Of a stretch of DNA of 64,000 bases, positions 22,414 to 31,893 are shown piece after piece (positions within the stretch are counted from its first letter, which is position 1; the number at the start of each line of letters is the position of its first letter). Source of the stretch: Entomortierella parvispora (Eukaryota; Mortierellomycota; Mortierellomycetes; Mortierellales; Mortierellaceae); contig OY752151.1 of assembly GCA_963573315.1 (NCBI GenBank), positions 1 through 64,000 of the forward strand, given 5' to 3'. The notes under the pieces are model-generated. The model was not told where the DNA came from. It did no database searches and saw only the letters and a program-made list of their open reading frames with translations. Both the position numbers and the translations under genes were made by a program.

Positions 22414-23464
22414 ATGTCTGCTGCGTTACGTGCCCTTGTCGCTACTCTTGCTCCTGAACAACGCGGAGCATTCGAGCACGCCCTTGCCGCAATCCCTGCC
22501 ATCACTGAACGAGAAATCCAAGCCGACCAGCGCGATCTTGCCCGCACACTGAACAAAATCCTTAAGCCCCAAAACCCCTCACCGTATTCTGGTGCGATTG
22601 ATGCCGATGCTTGCCAAAACTTTATTGACAACCAGGAGGAATACTACACCGTTGTCAGACTTGCCGACGCTGAATGGGTCCAATATACTGCTCTCAATCT
22701 CACTGATGAGGCCAAGTCCTGGTGGCGATCTAGTGGTCTTACCCTTGCCAGTCCTTGGGACGACTTCAAGAAGGCCTTCCTCGCGTTCCACACCCCTCCC
22801 AATGCCGTTGCTGCTGCTCGTGAAGCCCTGGAGTCCCTGCGCCAAGGAAAGCGAACGGTCGCCGCCTACACACACGAGTTTCGCAAACTACGACGCCGTG
22901 TACCCACCCTTGACGACGGCACAGCTCTCCATTGGTTCATGAAAGGCCTTGTGCCTGACACCAGCAAGGAGGTCAAGTTGCGCCAGCCAGACTCCCTGGA
23001 TACTGCTATCTCCCAAGACAGTAAACACTCCCAAAAACGAACCCTCTCCTATGGATCTGGACACTATCCACGTGGCCATCAATAACCTCACCAACAAAGT
23101 CAACAACCTCCACCGTAACAACCGCAATGCCAACCACTCTTTCCGATACAACAACGGCAACACCAACAACCATGCTTACCCGGCGCCCCTGACCCCCGAC
23201 GAGCGTGACCACCTCATGAACACCGGAGGATGTTTGCGCTGCCGTCAACCTGGTCACTTTGGGCGGGACTGCCCTAAATACGGTAACAACAACCACCAAG
23301 GACGACGACGGATCAATCAAGTAAACGTGGGCGACCCCCCGAGTCGGGAAAAGCCCCCGGCGATCAGTAAACGTCCAGGACCTGATCGTCGAAGCCCCCT
23401 CCCTTTCTCCTCTGGACAAAGGGAGTGTCCCTTCCCCCAAGCTAAGTCTCCCAAAAAAGAATAA
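22414..23464 (+). pseudogene. gag: gag, with a one-base frame break
   Basis: An ATG at 22414 opens a frame of capsid-like sequence (SWWRSSGLTLASPWDDFKKA, then RQGKRTVAAYTHEFRKLRR), typical of Ty3/gypsy Gag. This frame ends at 23085. The same protein continues in the next frame (+1) from about 23010, through PSPMDLDTIHVAINNL, an Asn-rich stretch and a single CCHC zinc knuckle (CLRCRQPGHFGRDC), to a stop at 23464. The switch near 23000-23040 has no obvious slippery site and looks like a mutation or a sequence error. Gag would form the virus-like particle and bind the RNA genome. Confidence 0.85.
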
Positions 23465-26400
23465 AGACCCCGCTTCAGAATACACTCCCTCCCCCCACAA
23501 TGAACACATCGAACAACAACCACACTGCCATGACCAACCCACTCACCCCACCTCGGTACCCCCTGACGATGAGGCACCACGATCAACGGTCCCCCCGACT
23601 GATCTAAACTCATCTGAGGGCGTGGACCTGGACCCATCCCCCTCTCTTGCTGCTTTAGATCGCATCCGGTCCAAGCGACGGGCCAGACGCCTCCGCCAAA
23701 AGTCCGTGCGCCTGCACGAGTTCACCCTCAAGGAGGCCTCGCGCACACTCTTGTCGTTCCTCGGTAATGTTGCTGGTAACCCGGCTCGCATCCTCATCGA
23801 TTGCGGGGCAGAAGGAAATGTGATTGCGTCATCATTTTGTAAACGACATACCCTCACTCGCACAAAAGGCCCCGCCATCCCCATCGTCCTACCCGACGGC
23901 TCCTCCTCTCTCTCTTCCACCACTACCTCCTTCTCCATCGACCGCGACTCCTACTCCGACCACCTCGAAGCCCTCATCTATCCCCTCTCCAACTACGACC
24001 TCATCCTCGGCAAACCTTGGCTCACGTCCATCAACCCTCTCATCAACTGGCGTAACAATGACCTTCACTTCACCCACAATGGTACTTCCGTTCTCTGGCG
24101 CTGTCGTGGTGCCAAGGCCAACTCCGTCACCTTTCGCTCCCAGGGTAAACTCCTCTCACATCTCCACTTCCACTCCCTTGCTGCCCAAGCAGGAAGCACC
24201 CTCTTCCTTGCTCTTGTTAAAACAACCCCTCTGACCTCGGATGTCAACGACAACGACATCAACGCCCCTTCCCCTGCTGCCCCTCCCTTACCTCCCGAAA
24301 TACACTCCATTGTCCACGAAGAATTTCCCGACGTATTCCCCTCCACCCTCCCCTCAGGACTACCTCCGGATCGCGGAGACGCCATGCGTATCGAAACCGA
24401 CCCCACTGCTGACCCACCCTTCCGCCCCGTCATCCGTCTATCTATCGCCGAACTGGATGAACTACGGAAGCAACTGGACGACCTCTTGAGCAAAGGATTG
24501 ATCAAACCCTCAACCTCCCCCTATGGTGCACCAGTACTATTCGTGAGAAAAAAAGATGGCAGCCTAAGGCTATGTGTGGACTACAGAGGCTTGAACCGTA
24601 TTACCCGCAAAAACAGACACCCTCTCCCCCGCATTGATGAACTTATAGATCGCTTCCGCGGCGCGCAGTACTTCACCAAGCTGGATCTCCTCTCAGGCTA
24701 CCACCAGCAACGGATCGCCCCGGAAGACACTCACAAAACAGCATTCCGCTGCCGATACGGTCACTTTGAATTCAACGTCGTCCCCTTTGGCTTGACAAAC
24801 GCCCCAGCGTCATTCTCCAATATGATGTTGCGTGTACTGGACCCGGTCTTGGACAGATGGGTTGTTGTCTATCTCGACGATTTGCTAATCTACTCTCGCA
24901 CTAAGGAGGAACACCTAAAGCATGTGCGCTCAGTCTTAACCCTCCTCCGCAAGCATGGCCTCTACGCGAAACTGTCGAAGTGCTCCTTCATGCAGGAACA
25001 AACTGAATTCTTGGGACATGTCATCTCCAAAGACGGAATCCACACGAGTGGGGGACTTGTGCGCGCTATCCGAGAATGGCCGCGCCCTCAGAAACAAAAG
25101 GATGTTCAGCAATTCATCGGCCTTGCCCAATTCTACCACCAGTACATCGCTAACTTCGCCACCATTGCATTACCCCTCACCGCGCTCTTAGGTGAAGGTG
25201 TCCCTTTCTCTTGGACCACTGAACAGGAGGCGGCATTCCAAGCCCTCAAAAAGGCGATCAGTCAGGCCCCCGTCCTGCGCATCTTCGACCCTGACCTTCT
25301 CACTACCGTTGAGACTGACGCCTCCGGCTTTGCTCTTGGAGCAGTCCTCTTCCAGACTGACGCCAACGGCGAGTCGCGTCCTGTTGCCTTCACCTCACGC
25401 AAATTAAACCCAGCGGAACGGAATTATCCCACACACGAACAGGAACTCCTGGCCGTCGTCCACGCTCTGAAGACATGGCGCTATTACCTGGATGGATCAC
25501 ACTTCATTGTCTACACCGACCATGCCACTTTGCAACACTTTCCGACCCAGCCCAAGTTGACTCGTAGGCAGGCACGATGGATGGAACTATTGCAAGAATA
25601 CAACTTCACCTTCAAGTACAAAAAGGGATCGGATAACGTCGTCCCCGACGCCCTCTCACGACGGCCTGATCACCGCGAACTCAACCAACTCTCTGTTCAA
25701 CTCGACCCCGGGCTTAGGCAGCGCCTGATTGATGGGTACAAAGCGGACCCCCGCCTTAACCCGATCTATGAAAGCTGCCTCCAGGGAAGTCCTCCTTCAA
25801 ACTACTCCCTTGTTGATGACATCCTTTGCGTCCGCCGAAAAGGCACCCTCCTTGTCTGTATCCCTGCCAGCTCTGACATTCGCCTATCTCTCCTTCATGA
25901 TGCCCACGACTCCGCCATAGCTGGTCACTTCGGCTTCGACAAAACCTACGGGCATCTATGTTCTCGGTTCTACTGGCCGTCAATGGCCAAAGACACACGA
26001 CAATACATCCAAAGCTGCGAATCATGTCAACGGTCGAAACCAAGCAACCGCTCCCCCTTGGGTCTCCTCCAACCACTGCCCATCCCGGACAGGGCCTGGC
26101 ACACAGTAACGATGGATTTCCTCGGACCTCTTCCCAAGACCCCTCGTGGCCACGACTGCATTGCTGTCTTTGTTGACAAGCTCACTAAGCAGGTTCACTT
26201 TGCTGCTTGCCACACAACAGATTCTGCTGCACAGACCGCTCGCATCTTCTTCGATCATGTCTTCCGACTTCACGGTATGCCCACAACCTTTGTCTCCGAT
26301 CGTGACGCCAAATTCACGAGCCGCTTCTGGAAGGAACTGAGCCGCCTTATGGACGTTCACCTCGCCATGTCAACTGCTTACCATCCCCAGACAGACGGTC

Positions 26401-27176
26401 AGACAGAACGCGCCAACCGCACGCTCATTACGATGCTTCGGAGCTTTGTCGATCAACGCCAGACTAATTGGGATCTATTGCTCTCTGCCGCCGAGTTCGC
26501 CACCAACAACGCCACACACGCCTCCACCGGGACCACCCCCTTCTTTTTGAACTATGGGTTACATCCGACCGTACCTATGGCGCTGTTGACACCCGCTCCA
26601 GGCCCTAACCCCTCCGTTGACGAATTTGTCCAGACTCAAAGCGAGGCCCTCACAATTGCCAAAGAAGCGCTGACATTGGCACAAGAACTTCAAACCAAGA
26701 ACGCAGACCGGTACCGCCGAGATCACGACTTCGCTGTTGGTGACCAAGTCCTCCTCAACCTCGAGAACATAACGCTCGCAGCGGATCGCAGTCGCCCCTC
26801 TCGCAAACTTACTGCCCTCTCCGCCGGTCCCTACAGAATTGTGGAACAACTCTCACCCGTATCCTTCCGCCTGGACTTACCACCGTCAATGAAGATCCAC
26901 CCTGTCTTCCATGTCGACCGACTTCAACGCTACTACGCGTCGCCGCTACCCCTCGGCGCACGAGCTCCGGCACAGCCGCCTCCAGAGATTGTTGAGGACG
27001 AAGAAGAATTCGAAGTCGAAGCAATCGCCGAGCACAGACAACATGGACAAAAAGAGATAGAATACCTGATCCAGTGGAAAGGTTACGCACGGGAACAATG
27101 GACTTGGGAACCGGAAACCGGTCTAACCCACTGCAAGAAGATTCTTAGGAAGTACAAACGCGACAACCGCCTATAA
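23463..27176 (+). CDS. pol: Pol: protease, reverse transcriptase, RNase H, integrase, chromodomain
   Basis: One uninterrupted frame, open from before the gag stop to 27176, in the +1 frame relative to the 3' part of gag. Order: aspartic protease (LIDCGAEGNVI, with DCG in place of the common DSG/DTG), reverse transcriptase (LCVDYRGLNRITRKN, FTKLDLLSGYHQ, VPFGLTNAP, VVYLDDLLIYS), RNase H (TVETDASGFALGAV and YTDHATL), integrase with HHCC zinc site (HFGFDK... CESCQ) and DDE residues (MDFLGPLP, FVSDRDAKFT, HPQTDGQTERANRT), then a C-terminal chromodomain (EYLIQWKGYAREQWTWEPE). There is no ATG near the gag stop, so translation as a Gag-Pol fusion by +1 shifting is likely. The chromodomain would direct integration to modified histones. 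Confidence 0.95.
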   Translation, partial: KDPASEYTPSPHNEHIEQQPHCHDQPTHPTSVPPDDEAPRSTVPPTDLNSSEGVDLDPSPSLAALDRIRSKRRARRLRQKSVRLHEFTLKEASRTLLSFLGNVAGNPARILIDCGAEGNVIASSFCKRHTLTRTKGPAIPIVLPDGSSSLSSTTTSFSIDRDSYSDHLEALIYPLSNYDLILGKPWLTSINPLINWRNNDLHFTHNGTSVLWRCRGAKANSVTFRSQGKLLSHLHFHSLAAQAGSTLFLALVKTTPLTSDVNDNDINAPSPAAPPLPPEIHSIVHEEFPDVFPSTLPSGLPPDRGDAMRIETDPTADPPFRPVIRLSIAELDELRKQLDDLLSKGLIKPSTSPYGAPVLFVRKKDGSLRLCVDYRGLNRITRKNRHPLPRIDELIDRFRGAQYFTKLDLLSGYHQQRIAPEDTHKTAFRCRYGHFEFNVVPFGLTNAPASFSNMMLRVLDPVLDRWVVVYLDDLLIYSRTKEEHLKHVRSVLTLLRKHGLYAKLSKCSFMQEQTEFLGHVISKDGIHTSGGLVRAIREWPRPQKQKDVQQFIGLAQFYHQYIANFATIALPLTALLGEGVPFSWTTEQEAAFQALKKAISQAPVLRIFDPDLLTTVETDASGFALGAVLFQTDANGESRPVAFTSRKLNPAERNYPTHEQELLAVVHALKTWRYYLDGSHFIVYTDHATLQHFPTQPKLTRRQARWMELLQEYNFTFKYKKGSDNVVPDALSRRPDHRELNQLSVQLDPGLRQRLIDGYKADPRLNPIYESCLQGSPPSNYSLVDDILCVRRKGTLLVCIPASSDIRLSLLHDAHDSAIAGHFGFDKTYGHLCSRFYWPSMAKDTRQYIQSCESCQRSKPSNRSPLGLLQPLPIPDRAWHTVTMDFLGPLPKTPRGHDCIAVFVDKLTKQVHFAACHTTDSAAQTARIFFDHVFRLHGMPTTFVSDRDAKFTSRFWKELSRLMDVHLAMSTAYHPQTDGQTERANRTLITMLRSFVDQRQTNWDLLLSAAEFATNNATHASTGTTPFFLNYGLHPTVPMALLTPAPGPNPSVDEFVQTQSEALTIAKEALTLAQELQTKNADRYRRDHDFAVGDQVLLNLENITLAADRSRPSRKLTALSAGPYRIVEQLSPVSFRLDLPPSMKIHPVFHVDRLQRYYASPLPLGARAPAQPPPEIVEDEEEFEVEAIAEHRQHGQKEIEYLIQWKGYAREQWTWEPETGLTHCKKILRKYKRDNRL

Positions 27177-27189
27177 CCGAATTTTTTTT

Positions 27190-27201
27190 AAGAGGGGAAG
27201 G
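27190..27201 (+). other. Polypurine tract
   Basis: AAGAGGGGAAGG lies immediately before the 3' LTR and is preceded by a T-rich run. It is the expected plus-strand primer of the element. Confidence 0.85.
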
Positions 27202-27438
27202 TGCAACAGAAGATTAGCTACGCTCCAAAACTACACTCCAAAACTACACTCCAAACAATACCATCATAGCCACCACAGCCACACAGCCACACAGACGTAT
27301 ATATATACCCCCATCCCCCCTACATAATAAACATCATTCGTTCTCCCAACTCTACCTCTTCCCCTGTCCCTGTCCCTGGTCCTTATCCCTGTCCCCTCTC
27401 CCGGTCTCTCCCTTGCATTCCCCTCTGTGCCTATTACA
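27202..27438 (+). repeat. 3' LTR
   Basis: Identical base for base to the 5' LTR as far as I can compare, 237 bp, followed at once by the TACTC target duplication. Confidence 0.97.
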
Positions 27439-27443
27439 TACTC

Positions 27444-27646
27444 GGTCTAAGGCGCCAAGTCCCCTTAGCGTAGTAAACAAAGCTTCCAGAGATAGTGCTG
27501 TGAGGTTGACGGTTCGATCTCAGCTTGGTGCGCCCTCGAACGAACAAACAAACACCACGTAACATACGTAGACACATCCACTGCCACGCCATCGATTCTT
27601 AGTTTACGAACAATAAAAATTCGATGAACCAAAAAAAAAATAAAAA
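27444..27646 (+). mobile_element. tRNA-derived SINE, 3' part
   Basis: Together with 22077-22101 this forms an element of about 228 bp. Its head resembles a tRNA: a degenerate A box around CTACTCGGTCTAAGGCG (rejoined across the LTR insertion) and a B-box-like GGTTCGATCTC near 27511. A body follows, then an A-rich tail (27631-27646) and the target duplication. Bases 27572-27597 match the LINE 3' end (28395-28420) at 22 of 26 positions, and both then carry AAAATTCG--GA before the A tail. The shared tail is what is expected of a SINE mobilised by its partner LINE. It is not a functional tRNA gene; the arms do not pair properly. Confidence 0.6.
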
Positions 27647-27659
27647 GTCTTTTTGCAGC

Positions 27660-28476
27660 TTCAGATTCACTCCCGACGTGTACCGAGCAAGGCGCACTCC
27701 AGTCATCTCTGCAGGAGACGATCTCTCGACACGTATTCTGGCCATCCCACTGGAAGCAGGGCAACATGGACCGCCACCAAGTCTGGACTCTGCAAACGCC
27801 AAAGCTATCCGTCTCTTCCTACAATCTCCTCCGGCAGAGGATAAGCGCCATGGTACCCCCGCGCAATGGACAAAGTTTTGGAAGGCACACATTCCACACA
27901 ATGCACGGACTATTTGGTGGAGGGCTTTGCAGGAGAAGATCCCCACTGGAGTCCTAAGGAACAGGATCTGGAGGATCCCCAACGAAGATCCACCTTCGGC
28001 CAGATGCCCAATCTGTGACCACGCGCAAGAGGACCTGCCTCATTTCTTCTTCCTCTGCCCCGCGAAGAAAGAAGTCTGGGTGACAATACTCGCAGAATAT
28101 ACCACCAAACCCCACTGGACAGATGCTGAGCTCCGCTCCTTGATTGCCCTTGACTGCCGCCTTATCCGTGCCAGTCAGCAATACAACATCACAGCTATTC
28201 AGATCACAGCCAGCATTCTCCTTTCGATCTGGAGCCTCCACTGGGCCTTCATCTTCGACGAAGTCCCGATATCCACCGTTAAAGGCCTCTCCATCGCTAG
28301 GCGCCACATTTACACTCTCATGGCACAAAATAATCATCGCAAAGAACGCAAAGAGCGCAAAAACACCCTACAATAGTTGCTTTACTTCATAGAAACACAT
28401 CCGCTGCTACGTCACCGATTTGAATCATATGTAAATAGTCCCACAAAATGGTTAAAATTCGGCGAAAAAAAAAAAA
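27660..28476 (+). mobile_element. 5'-truncated LINE: reverse-transcriptase C-terminal zinc-binding region
   Basis: An open frame runs through to a TAG at 28374-28376. It contains WTKFWKAHIPHNARTIWWRA followed by CPICDHAQEDLPHFFFLCP, the zf-RVT type C-terminal region of non-LTR retrotransposons, then a hydrophobic stretch and a basic end (KERKERKN). There is no reverse transcriptase core, so this is a typical 5'-truncated copy. A short 3' UTR ends in an A run (28465-28476), followed by the 12-mer target repeat. The similarity of flanks continues for a few bases (ATTCACTC at both edges), so the LINE target duplication may be about 24 bp and slightly eroded. Confidence 0.75.
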
Positions 28477-28503
28477 TCTTTTTGCAGCTAACATTCACTC
28501 ACC

Positions 28504-31500
28504 ATGACGGAGAATAGATACTGGTGTGTGCTCGTTCGGCAATCCACGCAAAGAAAGTTCTCTGTCTTTGTTTCTCCGACAGGCGACGTTGAGGACCTCA
28601 GAAACGCCATTAACAAAGAGCTGGATATCGGAGTCCGTTCTTTCGAGCTCTCTCTCTCTGGAAATGGCCCAAATCTATTAACGATCAGACCCCCATTGAT
28701 GTCAGCCTTTTGGACAGCATGACGGAACTTAATCCGATGTCACCTCTTTCCAGCCTTGACAAGGTGATCTTCATCGTCGTGCGGCTGCCGCAAGGTAATA
28801 CAGCCTGGCCATTCATCTAACAAAACGGCTTTCCATAATCGGAACGAAAAGGGGATTTCAACATCATTGCATCCCTGCTCAACTCTGTTCACATGATTCT
28901 GTCCATTCCATGTGGACTAATATAAACAAACTAATTCTTTCATATTTCTTTTTTTCTCTGTTGCTAGATGCAGATAGTGAGGAGCTCTACAGATACTTTC
29001 GTGTATACACACAAAGGAAGGCTGTTTCTGTTGAGCATTCATGTTATTTATCTTCATTTTTTTTTTGCTTCCAATAGTCCGGAAAAGTGGCAGCGAAGAT
29101 GAAGGTGGGTATTTTTCCTGTCCGTGTGGCATTAATGTGCGCTGAAACAGCACGCTCGTTCATAATGCTAACCTTCACACTTGCACGTACTTGATCCAAT
29201 AACATGATGCTTCGGTCAACGCCTGATTTCGCTTCATCTCACTACTGATTCGCCAGGCTCTGCTCCAGATGGTGAGTACAACATATATCGACCTGCTTGA
29301 ATATTTGTGTTTATTATTCATCAAATTCCATTTGACACTTTTTTCGCTTAAAAGGATTATGGATATCGTCAAGGATATTCAAGGAAAACTTCATCCTAAA
29401 CTCCCGATATCGGACCTCGGCGACCCTCTGTCCAGTATCATGCCTTTGTTAGAGCGTCCGATGGAGACAGCTATCAAAAGAGTCGTGACTAATATTGAAA
29501 CATGCTTGCGTTGGAAGAGTGACCGACAGACTGCGAAGACAGAGAGCTCATTCCTTGTGTGCAGCGGAACAGCCGGCATTGGTAAGGTTATATCCGCTCT
29601 TTGGTATCACTAGGCTGTATCGAGCTGCAACATATTAACAACATCGACATTGTATCTGTTAGGCAAAACGCGTTACGGAAGAGAGCTGTACGGTGCCCTA
29701 CGACGCGATCTTTCGTCTTCTATCAAAAAAAAGGGGCCGTGAATATTCTCCTTACTACCTCTACTTGCTGATGGACTTCGGCAGTGGCGTGGGTATGGTG
29801 CCGGGTGAAGATGAACTCAAAGCCGAGACCATTGTTGGCTTGCGTCTGACTTACGTTCACTTTTTCGGAGGCAAATATCAAGAGAGATATACGGATTTCT
29901 TCCATGAAGTTCCCAGAAAGCACCGTGCGCTCTTTTCGATCTCCCGTGTCACTATCGCTAGTCGCGAGAGCCTAAACCTGGAGGAAACACAACCATTGTC
30001 TCTTTTCCTTCATATTGAAGAATTTCAAAAGATCTTCGAAACTGAATGGAAGGGAAAGCCTGAACGCAGTTGGCCCAATCTTCCCCCTGATACTGGAATA
30101 CGCCTGGTCGGGAACAAAACAGAGCGCCATAATACATACGAAGGTTCTCTGCCTGTTCCGAGAAATGATGGCTAGGCCTGGACCTTTCATGGCCGGTGTG
30201 ATCGCACCAAGTATGATACAGACCTTCCTCTCGGGAGCAGCTCGGAGAGATTTCGTAATAGCAGCAGAGCCGTCTTCGTACTCCTCCATTTTCTCAGTTG
30301 TCCAACGTTGTCCTTAGGAGCGTGCTACGACGTCATAGGCTACTTCACAGAGGGCGCCGAACTCCGTCGCTGTCAGTGGATGCCCAAGAAGGCGTTTCTT
30401 TATTACTATCGGCCACTGGCGGACTTCCGCGAGCGTTACAGCTATTGCTGGAGAACTTTTTTGGGATGCTGGCCGATGACAGTACCAGATTTGTTGAGAG
30501 GCTGGCTGACATCGACTCGAATACGGGTTCCATTTTCAACAAGGTGGCGGACCGCCGCAACGAATTCTACCATATCACTGACTTTGCCCAGAGTAACAAC
30601 GAGGTTGTTTGTGCACTTATCCGACTGTGCCTCTTTCAAGAACCAGTCAAGCGTGATTTTCGACCATGCGAAAAGTTTCCAGAGCTCACCTTGAAACTCC
30701 TAGAATGTGGTGGGCTTACGATCCTGGAAGATAGCTGTGACAATAATAGAAATGTCCTTGTCCGAATCCCTTTCTTTTTCTTATACCTGTACAGCAAAGC
30801 AGTCGACCTGGTCCGGAATCGTCTCCAAAAGATGCTCGTGCAGTACTGGACGGAGGACCGAGTGTGGGACTTTTATGAAAGTATTATTGTTGAGTACGAG
30901 GCACTTCGCACTGACCTCGTCATTGCTGGAGGACGCTCAGCAATGTCTCTCGAGGAGCTGTACCATGGAGCTCTTGGGCGACAAGAGGCCTTGAATCTTA
31001 CTGTCAAGCTCGAGACACTCTCGGTTGTCACGTCAGTGCATCGATTTCCAGAGACAGGAGGACTGGTGGTTAGAGATCAAGAAGGACAAGAGCAAGAGCA
31101 AGATTGGAAGTCGGGTATCGTGTTCAAGAACGCAGCTGGTGCGCAATTCGGAGACGTATGCGTCTATCGCCAGAGTGGCACTGGTAACGGCAACTGTATC
31201 CTGTGTGCACAGCAGGCCAAGAAGCGAAAGGGCTCCATAATGGCCAAAATTATTAGGGATGAACATACCAAAAACATGGACACGATTAAAGGCATACCAA
31301 AAGGAGAGACTGTGGAAAAGCAAGGAATCAAGAGCATGCGCCTCATCACTATCCTTATCACAACCCAAGGTTTGACTGACCACGCCTTTCGAGAACTCAA
31401 CAACTCGTTTCCCGCCGACTGTCTTTTGATCTACCGAGACATCTTTAACAGATTTTTTGGTGAAGCATTGGGCGTATCCCTGGCTCTCGCTGCCACCAAG

Positions 31501-31716
31501 GATCACAATCTGAATTTTGCGACTCGGGAGTCTCTTAAAAACTAGTACAAGTTGGAAGACCTGGAGGCCGACCAGGTCCTGGAGAACATGCCCTATCGCT
31601 CATATGACGATCTTGTTCGAAAGGTTCCTGCGATGGGCGATAAGCGCTGGGACAATGGGGTGGAATTCTTGCCTTACCAAAATGTGCGGTCGGAGAGGAG
31701 GCGCCGAGTCGGATAA
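28504..31716 (+). pseudogene. Crinkler (CRN)-like effector gene, inactivated
   Basis: Paralogue of 40446-43751 with the same exon plan: header exon (28504-28794), 27-nt exon (29078-29104), 15-nt exon (29257-29271), exon 29355-29581 and a last exon from 29663. The header is ubiquitin-like. The centre has a P-loop (TAGIG, split by an intron, then KT) and the C-terminal part a PD-(D/E)XK-like nuclease region (FGDVCVY ... LCAQQAK). CRN proteins of this NTPase-nuclease class act in host nuclei or in fungal self/non-self conflict. Breaks: a CT-repeat length change at 28648-28659, loss of splice phase at 29355, an 8-A run at 29725-29732, frameshifts near 30130, 30287 and 30404, and a TAG at 31543-31545. 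Its presumed promoter lies 6.4 kb upstream, beyond the insertions. Confidence 0.75.
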
Positions 31717-31893
31717 AAAGCCGTGCACCCGCGGGCTTCACTCGCTGGTGAGATCTACACCTCTCCAACATTTTTTCTTGTGCAACACCATCTTCCTCCA
31801 CATGTCAACACCCGCACCAAGAAATAAAACATCAAGAAATCCTCCTAAGAATTTTATCAGTGTTGGCATTGAACGCTACGACTTTATTCTTCT

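Larger units (their letters stand above)
22102..27438 (+). mobile_element. Ty3/gypsy LTR retrotransposon with chromodomain, near-intact
   Basis: A 5337-bp element bounded by identical 237-bp LTRs and a perfect 5-bp target duplication TACTC (22097-22101 and 27439-27443). Gene order is gag, protease, reverse transcriptase, RNase H, integrase, chromodomain, which is the chromovirus branch of Ty3/gypsy. It sits inside a tRNA-derived SINE, in the region of the degenerate A box. Identical LTRs mean a very recent insertion. The gag frame carries one break. Confidence 0.97.

Noticed and set aside
27444..27540. A possible functional tRNA gene
   Set aside because: A-box and B-box-like words are present, but the T arm does not pair (the loop is followed by T rather than C) and the acceptor stem cannot be formed; the A tail and target duplications indicate a SINE.
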